Notes under the pieces: model-generated
The model's input: the letters and a program-made list of their open reading frames with translations, nothing else
What the model was told of the DNA's origin: nothing
Databases searched by the model: none
Translations under genes and position numbers: made by a program
Shown here: positions 35,286 through 49,283 of the stretch, in pieces
Layout: every line of letters begins with the position of its first letter
Numbering within the stretch: the stretch's first letter is position 1
DNA from: Opisthorchis felineus
Taxonomy: Eukaryota; Platyhelminthes; Trematoda; Opisthorchiida; Opisthorchiidae
DNA length: 64,000 nt
Direction: 5' to 3'
NCBI GenBank assembly: GCA_004794785.1
Contig: SJOL01008365.1
Span: forward strand, 262,480 to 326,479

Positions 35286-37731
35286 TCTTAGACTGTGTTG
35301 GTTCTTGACCGAGAGGTACCTTGGACTTAGACAGTAAAGTGCATTTATTTGGCATGACTGGAAGGGGCGTAGTAGCTTGGGTTGGAACGATAGATTGGAG
35401 GGTGTGGTGGGCACGTTCCAGGGCCCATAAAAGTACACCTTGTCTGATCTGACAAGGCCACAGAAGGCCGCCAGCGAAACAGTCAAATGAAGGATTAAAC
35501 CTATAGGAATATGAGACTTACTTTCACATCATCGGTGAACGGTCAGCGGCGTGGTGCGAACCTATCGAGGTCCAGTTGGCAAGGCTGTGAATTGAAATTT
35601 CGCCAAGTCGGATTTGGCCTCCCATGAGCACTTATTTACGGACTGACAATCGGCCCTCGTCCTAATGCCCGATGCACATGCTTCAAAAAGAAGCATCTGA
35701 ATGAGACTCCAAAAACGCAGTGGCGTGTTAGAGAATTAACACCACCCCATGTGTTCAATGCAGGTGGTTCCACAACTAATCTAGCCCACAGATCAATACA
35801 TACTCCTTGCCATTTTGGAATAGTTGGTAGATGGACATCCACACGCCCTTTCCTCATTGCATCCGGTCTGCACAGTAGGAACGGTATTCAGTTGAAATTT
35901 GCTTCATTTCTGCTATAATGTAGGGTCTGATCGCCTGTTCCGTTCATCATAATCCAGCTGTATTGGTGTTCCCTCCGCACTCAAGTCCATTCCTATCCCA
36001 CCAGTTATCTCACCTCCATCTGGTCATAGCCATTGCTTTCGGATAACCCACTCGATGCTTCCATCCGAGCACATTGGCGTGATATAGGCAAAAAGTGAGC
36101 AGTAGCGTTTTCTGGAAGTTTGTAATCGTCTCTTGATGTGATGGATCTAGCAGACTGCAGTGTCAGAGCCAGCAAGGTAGTCAATTTTTGGATCGGGTGA
36201 CTGGTATGTTGTAAAGAAACGCACCCAGACGATGCCATCTTCAAATTAACTCCATCTGATAATAGTTAACGAGTGAGTTTCTACGTAACTGGTTTTCCAA
36301 GACTTGAGATATCACTCGTGAGTATCTGGTGCAGCCTGTCGGGGAATCATGTTTGTAGTAGGAAAAGATGTTTGTAAATAGTCGGCATTTTGTCAGTTCA
36401 AATTTCCCTTGGGTTCACGCTTCTCTGTAACTAGACATAAAGAACTTCCCTGAATTTGTTATCAGACATCTTATAGCAATCACCGTGCTATCCCTCATCG
36501 TGTTCTCTCACTGGCAAATCGTTCATTCTCTATGACGGCGTCTTTATTTCGGTTCAGTGCACAACGCCTCGTATTGGTAAGCTTTTTTGTTTTCCGTGTT
36601 TGTCGAATGACCCTGATCCTGCTAAAGAGTGATGTGATATAATAGGCGGAGTTTTGTTCTCAGCTGTCTGGCTGGTCGCGTGTTCATATCGCGGGCGAAG
36701 TGTGCCTGGTGTTTTTATAGGATATCGGGGGTAAATAGTCTGGCTCGTGCTTGTCAAGATTTTTATTCGTGCTTGTTACGCAAGACGCCACCGTTGCTGG
36801 TACCCCTAAAGCACATTTATGGATCCCTGGTTTTTCTATTATCTACCATAAGCAGGTTCCTTTTGCAGTTTTCCGCACACAAGTTTAATTTAATTTGCTT
36901 GTTTAATGAGACCGAGGTTTGGCTTCCAGCAGAGCGAGAACTTGTCTCGCTGTTGTCGGATTTTGAACTTTTTTAGCTTATAATATGGTAGTCCTAGCTT
37001 TGTGGGTTCCGCAGACCGCTCTGTACACTTAGCGCAGCCAATGGTTTAGCTTTCCAAAGAGAAACATATGTGGGTCTCGTATTGGAAGATGGGCGAACGC
37101 CAGTTTTGTTCTAAAGAATCACATGTGGCTGTCAGCGTCTGATTGATTTCTAAACGTGCTCACACTGCCCATGAGGAGAAGGTCTGACTAAATCAGAAAT
37201 CATCCTATTTCCATGACTCACGATAGAAATCTATGAATATAAAACTAGAGAGATCCAACTGGCAAGGTGGGGACTGGACCAAACAGCCAAACGAACTCTA
37301 AACGCCTGTCCGCAGCAACCCCTTTCAAACGAGTCCCCTCCACAGGAAAGCTCATAAAAAACCTCTCCTCCAGATTTCTGTGGGTCTTTCTATATTTAGA
37401 GTGGTCATCCACGTCACCTCAGAAACTTATTGTGGCTTATTAAGATTCATAACTTTAGAGCTCCACATTTCGTTTGCGGTTCTCAACAACCCGGTTGTCC
37501 GAAAAGATGCTACTCCTAAGAAAGGTTAAACTAATTCTTTCTACCTAGTCTCTCCCTCTTCGGTCTGCTTACCTTACATCATTTGTGTGTCAATTTATGA
37601 AATCTTTAAGCTTTCAGGGGACTGCTCCCAGGCCTGCTTCACTGCTTGTCGTCACGACACTTCGTCAACCAAACCTTAGCATCACAAGAGGGGCTACTTA
37701 AGATACATGTCTATCCGACATCATCAGTGTC

Positions 37732-37781
37732 TGTTATTACTATTGCTACCCTTACTACTACCGTCATTAATAGTAATAACA
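37732..37781. repeat. Hairpin with 13-base perfect arms
   Basis: TGTTATTACTATT at 37732-37744 and AATAGTAATAACA at 37769-37781 are exact reverse complements separated by 24 bases. It could be a small inverted-repeat element or a structured RNA segment. The AT-rich arms make chance possible. Confidence 0.8.
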
Positions 37782-39768
37782 ATATCCCTGGGTAACGCAT
37801 CATGCTAGAGAAACTGCTTTATTCATGGCTGAACGTTACAAGATCAATACAGGGAATATGTTGTACATGTTCCTAATTTTATTAGTAGCCATTTAACGAT
37901 CACAATCGGCTTGCAGATAAGATGTGTAGTCTTTCGACGCACTCACCACCACACTGGAGGACCTTGCTTTCCATTACGCTGTTTTCCGCGGTTAAATTTT
38001 CATTTGTGTCTGTTTAGGATATGGCATTTATACATTGCTTCATATCTGGCATACTTGATATCGTGTTCTTGTATGGTAACCTCTGCTTCCACCCTCTGTT
38101 TATTACCCGATCCTCTACAGCCCGACAGATGCCTGAGTCATTGCTATACTGTCAGTAGACGCTTGTATCAATCCTCCTTCAGATTGTGCGATGTTCACGC
38201 TGTCACCAGGTGATCACTGAATGGGGAGATGAGTGATTTCCATTTGTATTTTGATTTCCGGACGTGCCTCTCGTGATTGACTGACTGCCCGTTGCAGTAG
38301 TTGCTTGTTGTTATTCCCTTCTGCACCTGAAGACTGACAGTTGTACACATGTTGGCGCGATCAACTTACTTTTTAGCGTTTCCTGTACGTCTGAACGGCT
38401 CCTAGAGCGGCAGGGTGCACACATTCAGCTTGTGTTCGAAAGATTGATAGTAACATGGCGCGATTTGATAGTCACAACAGTCGTTCCAACTACCATCACC
38501 ACGGATCAAAACAACCCCCCTGTTAATGAACGGGTTAGTGTGTGTACAAACTGGGCAACAGCGAACGTGTCAAAGCCATGTCACTCTTGTCTAGAATGGT
38601 TAATGGTAGGTAACTCGTCATCGCCGATGTTTGCTTGCTGCCTAATTGACCGCTAACATGTCTATTGGTTTCCTGTCCATATCTAAATCCATAATACTTC
38701 CCGCATTGTTCGTTATTTCCAACAGCATATCCTCTAGGGTGACCACAGGGCTAAATTTACCAACTTGTTGGGTTTGCAGATGAACGCCCCATAGTGTCCC
38801 AGGCTCGTGCTTTTCTTATCATCACTAATGATCCGGGTTGGTTTCACGCTTTGATGACTGTCGAAAACAACCAGTGGTAACTTCAGTTTGAGCCTACTTT
38901 CAGGCAATAACACAAATTTGCTCGCGAGCATGAGCCAAAAGTTGCACAAAAATGTGTACGATGATTGTGATCAACTTACGAAACATCGCATGAATGAAAC
39001 CAGCCTATCAATCTAGCCGTTCCTTCCAGTCTTCCAAAGTTTGAAATCAAAGAACCCATCGTATCCTCTCCTTGGTCTGAATGTCAGGATTCTTAATACC
39101 CTTATCTTGGCCACAGTTCTGGGGCTTATAGCGCGAAATTTTTTAGCATAGAACATTGCAACTCGTCACTTAGATATTGGGAAACTCGCTATCATCAAAC
39201 GGCTATTCCGCTTAGTTAACATGTGCATAAGAACCAAATCGCGTATGCCTTATCGAAGTCCCTGCTGGATAGGCCGTAGGAGTTTGACAGTGACGAGCGA
39301 CTGAATTGCGTTGATTTGGAAGCGAGCACATTCATACCCCACGGTTGATAACTCATGCGTATAAATCAACCGGAAACACCGATAAACAATTGATGATGCG
39401 CTCGGTCGACTCCATTACAATCCAACAAAATACTGTACTACACTAAAGAATGCTTTCAAACCAAATTCCAAACTTTCAACTCTGTCTGACATTTTTTGTG
39501 TTAGGGCAACCGCGCGCGGCACACCGATTGACTGATTTCGCTTGTGTATAATTGGGTATGCATCACACCACCAGGTTAAACTAGCATGACTGGTCACTGG
39601 TAATCCAAATGGTCCCAGCTTTGAACAGATGATGTACCTTTACAGCTTATCTTCCCTTGTAATACCTAATCTGATCGATGTTCCGTGAACAATGTAGGGT
39701 CAGCTCTTTTTTATTTTCACTCATGGATCTTGTTGCACAGTTAACTAACCGAACCGCAAGAATCGGCC

Positions 39769-39806
39769 CGGTGGTGGTTGTGGTGGTGGTTGTGGTGGTG
39801 GTGTTG
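39769..39806. repeat. GTG/GTT triplet microsatellite
   Basis: A purine/T-rich GGT-type triplet run with GTT interruptions. It encodes a valine run in one frame, which is not evidence of a gene. Confidence 0.85.
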
Positions 39807-42800
39807 GCCGGAGTAAAAATTCATCGAAGCATCACAAATGTTTGCAGCTGTATGTGTCATTCATTTATACAGTTGTTCACTCGCTGGCCTACAGCAGCTG
39901 TGTTGTACCATAACGTGCGTGCGACCTCCCGCCTGTCTGCCTTCTTACTCTGCACCTGCGCGTTTTCCACCTACTATCTTCATAACAAAGTGTTCTTATT
40001 TGGGTGTGTGCGTGCACTTTCGCCCGTCTGTTGCGTGTTCATTAGGCCTGACCCCGCATGAATGGAATGGGCTTTGCGACCCCTCAAATTATACGCATGT
40101 TCGAATGCGGCCGACTTTCTAGCCACTCCCCGCAGCTGGTCATTCTTAACAATTTCTAGGCACACCAAACCTGACATTTTTCGTTTTTTCCTTGCGCAAT
40201 GTGGATAGCGACAGGTTGAAAGCGTTCCTGAATTCAATGTGACAGTCATGCTGGTGAATAGTTTGAGTCGTTTTTCTTCTAGAGGCCGTGCGGGATGAAA
40301 CTGCCGATAGCTGGTTGCCATTTATGTCCATTAGATAATCGTCAGCTAAGAATAATCCTGTAAATCTATGTTTTCCTGTCGTAAAACAACAGCTGACAAT
40401 TCGTTTATGAAACTACTGCGTTGAACCCAAAACAGGACATCACTAGATTTGGATCAATCTTCCAGTGCTACTTGTCATGGATATGTGGTAGAAAATATTG
40501 AGCAACAGCCCAAACTCATAGGCTACAAGTTCCACTAGAGATCAGCCTTCTGGTCCTAGAATCATGGAGTCGACAATTCGATTTTGGTTCGACGGCGCTA
40601 CCTTCGGTTGGGTTGATGACTTGCCACCGACTATAATTCCGATGTCTTAGTCCACATCAATCGTTTCTTTTAGACTCTGCAGCGCATAATTATTTGAACC
40701 TACAGGGAGATCTGAGATTACTGCTGATAATTTGTTTGATGTGGACGGACAATACTATTTTGCAGCATATCAGTCCTGAAAATTGCAACCCACCACGCAT
40801 GCCTCACTGATCAAGTAGATGCATCAGAATCGGTCATGACAGCCGCCAGACGGCTACTGCCCACACATGCACATAAAGTGAATCGTGAAACGTCAATAAT
40901 AACCACTCGTCTACTCAGCAGAAGTTAAATACCCTGAAAAGTTTGTCGGTGGTCGACTATTTCTGATGTTTTGTCCTTCCGCTTAGCTTATTCCTTAGTC
41001 GAACTGAGTTCAGTTCATTAGTTATCATCTGCCTCTAAATACCTGGATCCAAGCTGCTGCCCTTTCGTTCATCAAGGACAAAGGGGATGACGACAGAACG
41101 GCCAAGTTTTAGGGCAACAACCCAAATAACTCACTAACATCGATCCATTCCACCTTACTCATCGAGTGAGAATCTGGTCAGTTGCGTAATGAAGATACCA
41201 GCCTTAATTGGTGAGTTCCACGATTGAGTCACGCCTGTCGATGTCACTGATCATTAGGTTGCCTTGACCTATATACACTTACCGTCAGAAGTATGTAGAT
41301 GTAATGGATATGCATTCACGTTGCACCTAATATAGGAGCACTTCATCAGTCGCACCGTCAAACACGTTAGGTGGTTGTAGCCTACCATTTAGGTGCCGTA
41401 CATCTCTGTGCTATATTTCTGGATTCGCCATTTCGTTAAACTGTGTCAACCAACTCGTCTGTCGTGTAAATTTCTTCCTCTGGAAGCTACCCAATGTAAC
41501 TTAGTACTGTCGATCTGGCTAGATCTCATCGGATCTGAGCAATGCTTAGAATACATCACTCCCATCGATGACTCACCTGGAGTACTTCACCCAATAGACA
41601 AAGCCATTCCTATTCAGTTTCCACCTGGCCAAATTGCAAGGTCCAGTGTGACCCTCTATTCTTTTCCTTTGTATTTTCGTTCCAGTCCCTGGGTAGGAAA
41701 AATCAAAATTAAACCTACATTTTCCAGAACCTGTTCACTATCAACAAGCTGTTTTTTAAAGTGCCGCCGGAGGTTGTGTTCGTCCTAGTGAATATTTAGA
41801 TGAGTTTGGGGAGCCTAGACCAACAATATTGTAGCGACGTTCACCTTGCCTTTCTCCCTTCTACTGGCTAGTTGCGTCATACCTTAAGTGGTACTAATCT
41901 TAAGGTTGGGAAAGTGACAGTCAAAAGATCTATTTTCTACAGTTATCCCTATTATCCAACGAAACGGCATGAAGTTGTAGGCATTCTACGATTGCGAAGA
42001 TCTCAATACGTGGTCGTTTCCCTTCGTACACATACTAATCGACCAATGCCCAGTGGTGATGCGCCTCCTTCGTTTGTTTGTAGTGGTCATAGTGTAAGTA
42101 CACATTCATTCTCCCAAAGTTCAGGTTGCGTGGTTAGCTGTCTGAACTGACAAGCTTTCCAGTTTGTTGCCCACTTCGAAGATCCGCTCTCCCCTGTATA
42201 TCATGCAGTCCGGAGCGTGTGTTTGAACCCAAAGTTGCTGTTGATTCATAGCTACTTACACGTTGAAGATGCTACTTTGGTGCTGCTGATGACGCTGTGG
42301 CACACTGACGCGCGTACGCACCCATTCACCAAAGCATGGTACATACTGATTGAACACGTTTAACGCGTGTTTGCCCCCATTTCCTGTACACACATGCAGA
42401 TAGACAGAATCTCCACCCGACTGCGTCCCAAATAGCATACATACAAACGTGTCATAACAAATTTTCCCTCAATTTTGCTTGTATGTGTGCTCCGTGAATG
42501 ACTCATGCGTTGGCTGTATGCGTTATTTCTTGCCGTTGTCTGAAAAAGGTTTTCCCCTTCTCTTCACACTACTGTTTAAATCAACTTTTTTCAACTTCGT
42601 CGGTGACTTTAACTATCGGTGGTTTTGGTTGCTCTGTTTTCATGCAACTGCTGAACTGTGGACCTTCAGGTACTGGATGGTGAGTAATGTCGGACGAATT
42701 ATAATTTCCATTGAATGTCAGTTTAACCCCTCCAAAATAACAGGTATGCTGCCAAGTCACATCACCTGGTAGTAAAATGTAGCCACATTTAAAAGCCCTT

Positions 42801-43289
42801 ATGCGTGCTGTTGAACGCCCATGTGTGACCATTTTACCTTCTTATCCACTGGTGTTCATTTTGAGATATTACCCAACCAGTAGGTCAAAGACCTCTTCAT
42901 TCGTCGAATACCCCTTCATCGGCGTTGTACGTCCGAGTGCTGGACTGACTTGATTTCAAGGCACTAAAACATATCCCCTCTCTTTTTAACCTCTCTCCTG
43001 CCTTAGAACGGATATTTTTTCACGGCTTTGAGTTCATGAGCCTTGTGATGTTACCTTTGCTGCGTGCAGGCCAACAATGAAGATTCTCGGTCTTATAACC
43101 CATTCTGTACGCAAGCGACAGTGATCACTTCTACCATAACTTTTATTACTGCTGTGAGCACTCATGTTCGTTTTCCCCTGTTCTGTCACGCAGCTAAGTT
43201 TTAGCTGAGCGTGAGCCACTCGATGCAACTCAAATACGGAAATACATAACCACTCTGGGAATGTACCGGAATATTGGTAGCTTGTGTGC

Positions 43290-43408
43290 GTTCATTGGTG
43301 CGTAGTTGATGGTGTGCGCGCACTGATGATGTCACTTCGATTGGTGACGAAACGTTTGCAAGCTAGTTGCTAAGCTCGGCGAACAGATCAAAAGCCACCT
43401 GATCAACC
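43290..43408 (+). repeat. Dispersed short repeat with hammerhead-like core, copy 2 (best)
   Basis: This is the best preserved of three related segments. It reads CTGATGA (43323-43329), one T, GTCAC (43331-43335), an eight-base loop, GTGAC (43344-43348), then GAAAC (43349-43353). CTGATGA plus a perfectly pairing five-base stem plus GAAA is the conserved core and stem II of a hammerhead ribozyme. Such motifs are known in Penelope-like retroelements and flatworm SINEs. The unpaired T is non-canonical, and I could not convincingly fold stems I and III or place a cleavage site. The segment continues to GATCAACC at about 43408. No adjacent reverse transcriptase was seen. Confidence 0.5.
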
Positions 43409-46376
43409 ACTACATAACCACCCTGATTAAGGCTGTTACCCTACTCTGCTCATACCGACTGTATTTGCATACTCTGTGCTGTGGAGAAGGAATCCAGAAA
43501 CTTCTTCCCCCAAGGCCACCACTTTGATTTATATTACGTAGCTTCTACAGTTTGATGGCGCTAGTAGACACAACTGTCCCAGTGAAGAGGACGCATTATA
43601 AGGGTCAACCGAAATGGTTTCTTCTGAGAAACAGTCTCCCTGAGAAGAATCTATTACTGTAATATGCATCAGTAGATCAACCAAACACCACCTCCTTTGA
43701 TCGAGGTTCAGTCACGAAGGCGATCACTCCATAGGGCGACAATTGTATCCGATCGATTATTGAATCGACTTCTACTCTATCGCTTCCCATTTATTTACTG
43801 AAAAGAAAGCACGTGGAGTTTAAAATTGTGATATGTATCTAGATTGATTGTTTGTTCTGTTTTTGTTAGCCAGTAGTGGATTCTAAAAAAGACTGGTTTT
43901 CGGAGACTACGTTTGACTACTGAGCCTCAAACGATCTGAAGCTCAAAGAAATCTGTCGGCATATTTTAATTGGGCTCCGTATTACTCATGAGGAACAAAA
44001 CCTCAGTATATTGTATATCAGCTCACTTGACGCAGCTGAATAGTTCAACTTCAGTGGGTGGAATGATTTCTGAACGCAGCCGGGATTTTACATCTACCGC
44101 TGATCAATCGTTTGCAGCCAAATTTTTCATTTCTACAAACAAACCAGCGACTACGGTCAGACGTGGCTATTAAAGCCAATTACTCCCACGGTCTAACAAG
44201 TCGCGACTGAATCATGAAAGGTTGAAGTAATTTACGAATTTGCAAAGCTGGATTACTTGCGAAGCACTGGCACCTGTGGTTTCAATAACACGTTTGCTTA
44301 CCTCTTGAGGCGTGAGTTTACACGGCTGCAAGATTTTCTTCGCTGCTTCATAATTCTCGGTAGATGAGAGACACATGCATGACCAATATTTGTGGAGAAT
44401 TCGGTGAATCATATTAGTAATTCTGAGGCACCTCAGGAGACACTATTCACCTAAAACCAGCCAGCCAAGTAATGTTGGTTGGTTGCTCAGGTTGTAAGAA
44501 AATCGGTTGAGAGCCGTTTACTTCATAGCTTGGCAACCTATTATGAGAGATGTGCCGTCGAATTCCCTTGTGTACCCGTCCTGTTCGTCGGTAGAGACGC
44601 GTGGCGATGTTCTCGACGAGGTGATGGCTGTCTGGTCAAGATCTATTCTGCTGCTTATTACTGTTGCTTATTTCACCTAGGTAGCCCAGTTCCAAATCAG
44701 TCCGAAAAGATGAACTGTCAGTCACCATCTTTTTACACAAAATTGGCAATCACTCGATTACTTAATCGCTTTCAAGGTGTGGCCGGTACTCCCCAGCTCT
44801 TCTTACCATGGATGATCAGAGTAGCTACCACCAGGATCAACATGCTTTTGGTTAACGGTGTGTAATAGGCAAATTGTACCGGACCGCATTTAACCGTATG
44901 TAACCAACATTTAATCATCAGAACAAATTAATCACAAGGTGTCTGAAAACTCGTCGGCAGCCCACTACTGGTTTTCCTTTTTGGACTCATTGGATGGGCG
45001 TGGTCTCCGTTTTCATCAACGTCGTGTTCAACTTGAACTCTTATTTCTATGTCGTAGGTGAGCTAGTCTTGTTTGCAGATTAAGTCGATGTCGACGGGAG
45101 ACTTAGCTGAATCCCAGTTGAATCTCAGCGGCAGAAAATCAGCTGGGATCCAGGTGAGTCTCATGTTAACACAGAGTTAATTTGCAAACGTAGCAACATC
45201 CTTAGCATCAGTGTGGGACAGGTAGCGCACGTTATTCGTGTGCAGGTTACTTATCACCCTGACATTGAAACAATTTTGCTCTGGAGAATTATTTCACTTT
45301 AGTTCAGTTCACACAAGGTGATGGGCTAGACATTTTAGTGCTAATGAGATTTAACGGAGAAGAAAACTAACATCCGCTACTGGTCATTTTAGCACGCCTG
45401 GCAGTGGTATCAGCTACACAATGCGTGCATGTGTACAGACTACTGCATGAATATCTGTACCTCATTCCTAATCTTGTTGATAGCGAAAGTGCATTACTTC
45501 GAACCTTTTGTAAATAATCGCCCGAGTTGTATACGATTTTATCTAGGTGTTTGCTCGTGGAACCGTCGTTCTCAACCATCAGTAATACGTGACGCTATTC
45601 GATACGATAAATTCTCCCCCAAATAGATGGCTATCTTGCTGTTCTAATCAATCGCGTGTTTCTCTCTCTGGCTCTCCAGGATTCATATGCCATTTTATAT
45701 AGAAGCTCTCTTTTTCCTGGTTATTTGTCCCTGCATTGACCTTACCCATCGTCTTCCCAGCAGTCGATCGCACTTGGTTATTTATTCCTTCCCGGCATGA
45801 CTGTCAACCTAAAATCGCATGCCTGTCACACATTAGAAAATCAGTGGTGTCAAACACCCTTCCTCTTGCGTTTCCGCTGGTGCATTAGCCCCGAATTCCT
45901 GGGGAGATAGAGAATGCGGTGTTTGAAAGCATTTTTCAGCTCGTTGCCGCATAATTTGGACAATGGCCGTTGGTCTTTTCTGAAAGCCCTTGCCTCATGC
46001 GCACACATGCACACAGAAAAACACTACCCGCCGATGATGATGGTGGTGATATTCCATTGTGTTATTCCTGTTTACGATTCATCTTGTCATAGAGTAGAAA
46101 ATACTTTTGTTTGAAATCTGTTTAAGTTCAGTCGGTCAGCTGGTTAGTCGAGCGATTCAGATGAGAATAGCTCAGGTTAATTTCTCCTTGGATTTTGTTG
46201 CTCCTCGGTTCCTCTCCGGTGCGGTAGGCCAATAGACAATAATACCCAATCGCCACACAGACACACAGCAACTTCAAACTATGTGTATACAGGATTACTA
46301 TTTTCTTTGTCCTCACAATACCCCATTTGCCTACTCACCTGGCTACTCTTGAAACAGAGAAAGTACCTCAGGCGTG

Positions 46377-46380
<4 letters not shown>

Positions 46381-46413
<33 letters not shown>
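46381..46413. repeat. CA dinucleotide microsatellite
   Basis: About 15 CA units, flanked by CGTGTACACATA and CGAACACCC. It gives a Cys/Val run on the other strand that is not coding. Confidence 0.95.
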
Positions 46414-46415
<2 letters not shown>

Positions 46416-48608
46416 ACACCCATCCACTGGTGTTTCCTTCTTTTAAATAACAGCTGCCAGGTTGTGGTGTGACCAGCAGTTTGGCAGTTCCCATGCCAAC
46501 CTGGAGTAAATAGCATCATCACCGGAATCTATGTGACACTTAATTATACAATGTGGACGGTTTTTACACTGCCGGGTGTGGCCAGTGTTGCTTGATCCCG
46601 TCTCTCATTTTTTTAATCTTGCGTTGAAATTGGTGACTTGATTTGATCCTAAGTGTCTTACAATAAGCTTCTTCAATTGCGCTCTGTGGTGTGACCCGAT
46701 CCAGTTTGGGTGGTTTTCCGCTCGATCCTGTCAAAGCAAACCTCATGCTTCCATTGAGGGAAGGGTGTGACACGGTGACTCGAAATTAGCGACCTATAAA
46801 CAGCTGTAGGTAGCTGGAGGTTTGTAACATACCCGTTCTTCCCGAAGCCTGACAATTGTGGACAAACATTAAGTGGCTAGGTAGAAGCATGAATTCTCCA
46901 TCCCTTACTGCAAGGCTGTTCCTCTTCATGTTGAATCTTGAAACCTGTTAATGTTCTGTCTGGAAACCACCAACTTTCGCAAACCTTTTGGTTTCTCTCA
47001 TGCTTATACGATCCGGTAATGTAAGATTTCTGTCGTGTCGCTTTTTGATTACTATCGAGACAAACTGGCAAACGCTGGGTGTATGGTGTAAAAACCGAGG
47101 AACTACATCTACTCTTTCATCTTGTCAAGAAGGCTCTCATTAAACCTACTGCGCTGCAATATATATAACTGTTGGGAAACATTTATTTATGGGCTTGTCA
47201 TCCAGAATTACTAAATCCACACTTTACTTACCCGAAATATCAACTACGGCTTGCGCAATACTTTTGCGGGTACCCATTGCGAAATCTTCGTCTCCTCCGA
47301 GTGTGGAAATTTCAGGTTCGTGCTACATCCCTCTGAGGTGACCACCCTCAGGCGAAATTGCGACTTAGAGGAGACCACTTTTGCTCAATACCTTAGAGGG
47401 TCACGACCGCAATCTCATCATGTGAGGTGTCCACACCTGGATAACCCAGACCTACAGTCAGTTTAGAGACTGGTACCACGAAATCCGTTTAGGTGGGTCC
47501 CTAGCCAAGGTGTAGCCAAGGTTGGAAAACATAACATAATTTCCATTCCGGAACCTGCGTCACATCTACATAGTCTGTAGTTGAATCGAGAATTTGACAA
47601 GTTTTATCTGTGAATGACAAACCACTCTTTCCTCTGCAATAATCGCTCCTTATGCCACTACAAGTCCGATGTAGCAACTTCGGAAAGCGAAAACTGGATC
47701 TACTCAGCCGATAGATTATTAGTGATGGTTTGGCACTCTCCAATGGAGTATTTTATCGTTACGGAATATCTAATATCGTTCTGCCTTCGTTTTCTTTTAT
47801 ACGTGAACCGTGTTCTGCTGCGCCACCCGTTGTCTACTTTTTTTATAGCCCGGAGCTTGACAAAAGTGCTTGCTTCTACTCCAATTGATCGGGTCTCCCT
47901 TCTGAATTCTTTAACGTACACCGCAGTGGTACAGGGGATAAGTCGTGGAACGCCTCGATTCGGTTCCCTATCTGTTTTTTTTCGTTTGCATCATTTATAC
48001 CAACCAACCGCTGCTTGCTTCTACACATCTACCTACGCTTATTGGTCCTACCGACTTATTCACCGGTGGTCTTTCATCCATTCGAACTTTGACATCGATC
48101 GGCTAGTTGCTTCTATCGAGTTAATTCAGTTCACCTCAGGACCGTAGGTTATTGATAGGCGTCCACCAACGGTCAGAACATGACATTGCTGACCTTGACA
48201 ATAATCCGACGAAAAATATCTCCTTACGGTAGTACATACAGTTCCATTCAATGAGCACGACGTCTCATGTGGACTCGAATCGAGGTACGCCTCAGCATCA
48301 TACCTAGGGTCACGCATCCAGGCAACAGACTTTAATGGTTTCTAGTTGAAGAAACGATAATGAGTGGACCGCTCTGTCAGAATTCGCCCAACTCATCAGA
48401 AAATGTGCTACCTCGACCTTGATATCTCATATTTAACTATATTGAACAATCTTGAGCTAGGTGAATGTTGTTTATCTGTCGTTGACGTGACGTAATTAAG
48501 CTGGTAATGGTGTGTGCATTTAATTTCGATCCAGACATCTGGTTTTCGAACGAAAGCGGGCATGATTTCTACTGCTGAACTGGAAGGTGAGAATACTTAA
48601 GACTTCAG

Positions 48609-49283
48609 GTGCACGTTATTTTCTACTATTTTCACTCCTTTCCTGTGCTAGTTCGTTTGTGTTTAGCTTCCCAAAGTTTTCTCGGTGGATTTCTGCGCTC
48701 ACGCTGTCAATCTTCTGTGTTCTTACGATTGAGGATATCTCGTCACAATGTCCTGGTTTATGACCATAACTCTTCAGTCGTTTGTTTGCATGTGTGGGAA
48801 TTTCTTCTGGAAGCAGACCTTGTGTGTAGTGCGCGTGCGTGGAGAGGAGCGCAGTTATCAAGTCCGTGCAGTACACACACAGCAGCTCGAATGTTGTTGC
48901 ATGCGATCACAGTTGTAACAGTGTCGGTGCACCGTATATTGTGGTCTCGATTCTGCAGTGGCCTGTTGCCCACTTGGCATGGTCACCTGCTGGCCTTTCT
49001 CGACTTGACTGACAGCTTGAGTGACAAGAATAGACTGGGTAAAGTGAGCCTATCTAGCACGGGCGTGTGCACTGAATGGAAACACACACAAATGGACGCT
49101 TGCATTAACGGGGCGCCAGAACAGACACTTTATGCCCCGAATGGCCTCTGTCACCGAATGTCTAATCTCACTACTGCCACTGACAAGCAAGACACTATCA
49201 TTGTGGAATTTCGGCGACAGCAAGTGACGTTTCCCGGTCTACGCTTGACCATAACCAGTTTAAGCTGTACAGTGATAGATTGA
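48609..49283 (+). other. Long open frame of uncertain status
   Basis: 224 codons are open without a stop inside presumed intron DNA, which is on the long side for chance in 64 kb. The first half is hydrophobic and Ser/Leu/Arg-rich; the second has more charged residues. I find no motif, signal, splice border or family resemblance, and overlapping open frames occur on the other strand. It may be chance, a decayed transposon protein or an unrecognised exon. I lean to non-coding. Confidence 0.15.

Noticed and set aside
35097..35486. 129-codon minus-strand open frame as a protein gene
   Set aside because: Its central part is a tRNA-derived SINE with A and B boxes; the frame is fortuitous.
44212..44412. 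66-codon minus-strand frame with a protein-like C-terminal half
   Set aside because: No motif, no splice support and short; it could be a mobile-element scrap but I cannot support any call.
47614..48147. 177-codon plus-strand open frame
   Set aside because: Composition is rich in Phe/Tyr/Ser/Leu as expected from AT/pyrimidine-rich intron DNA; no domain or splice support.
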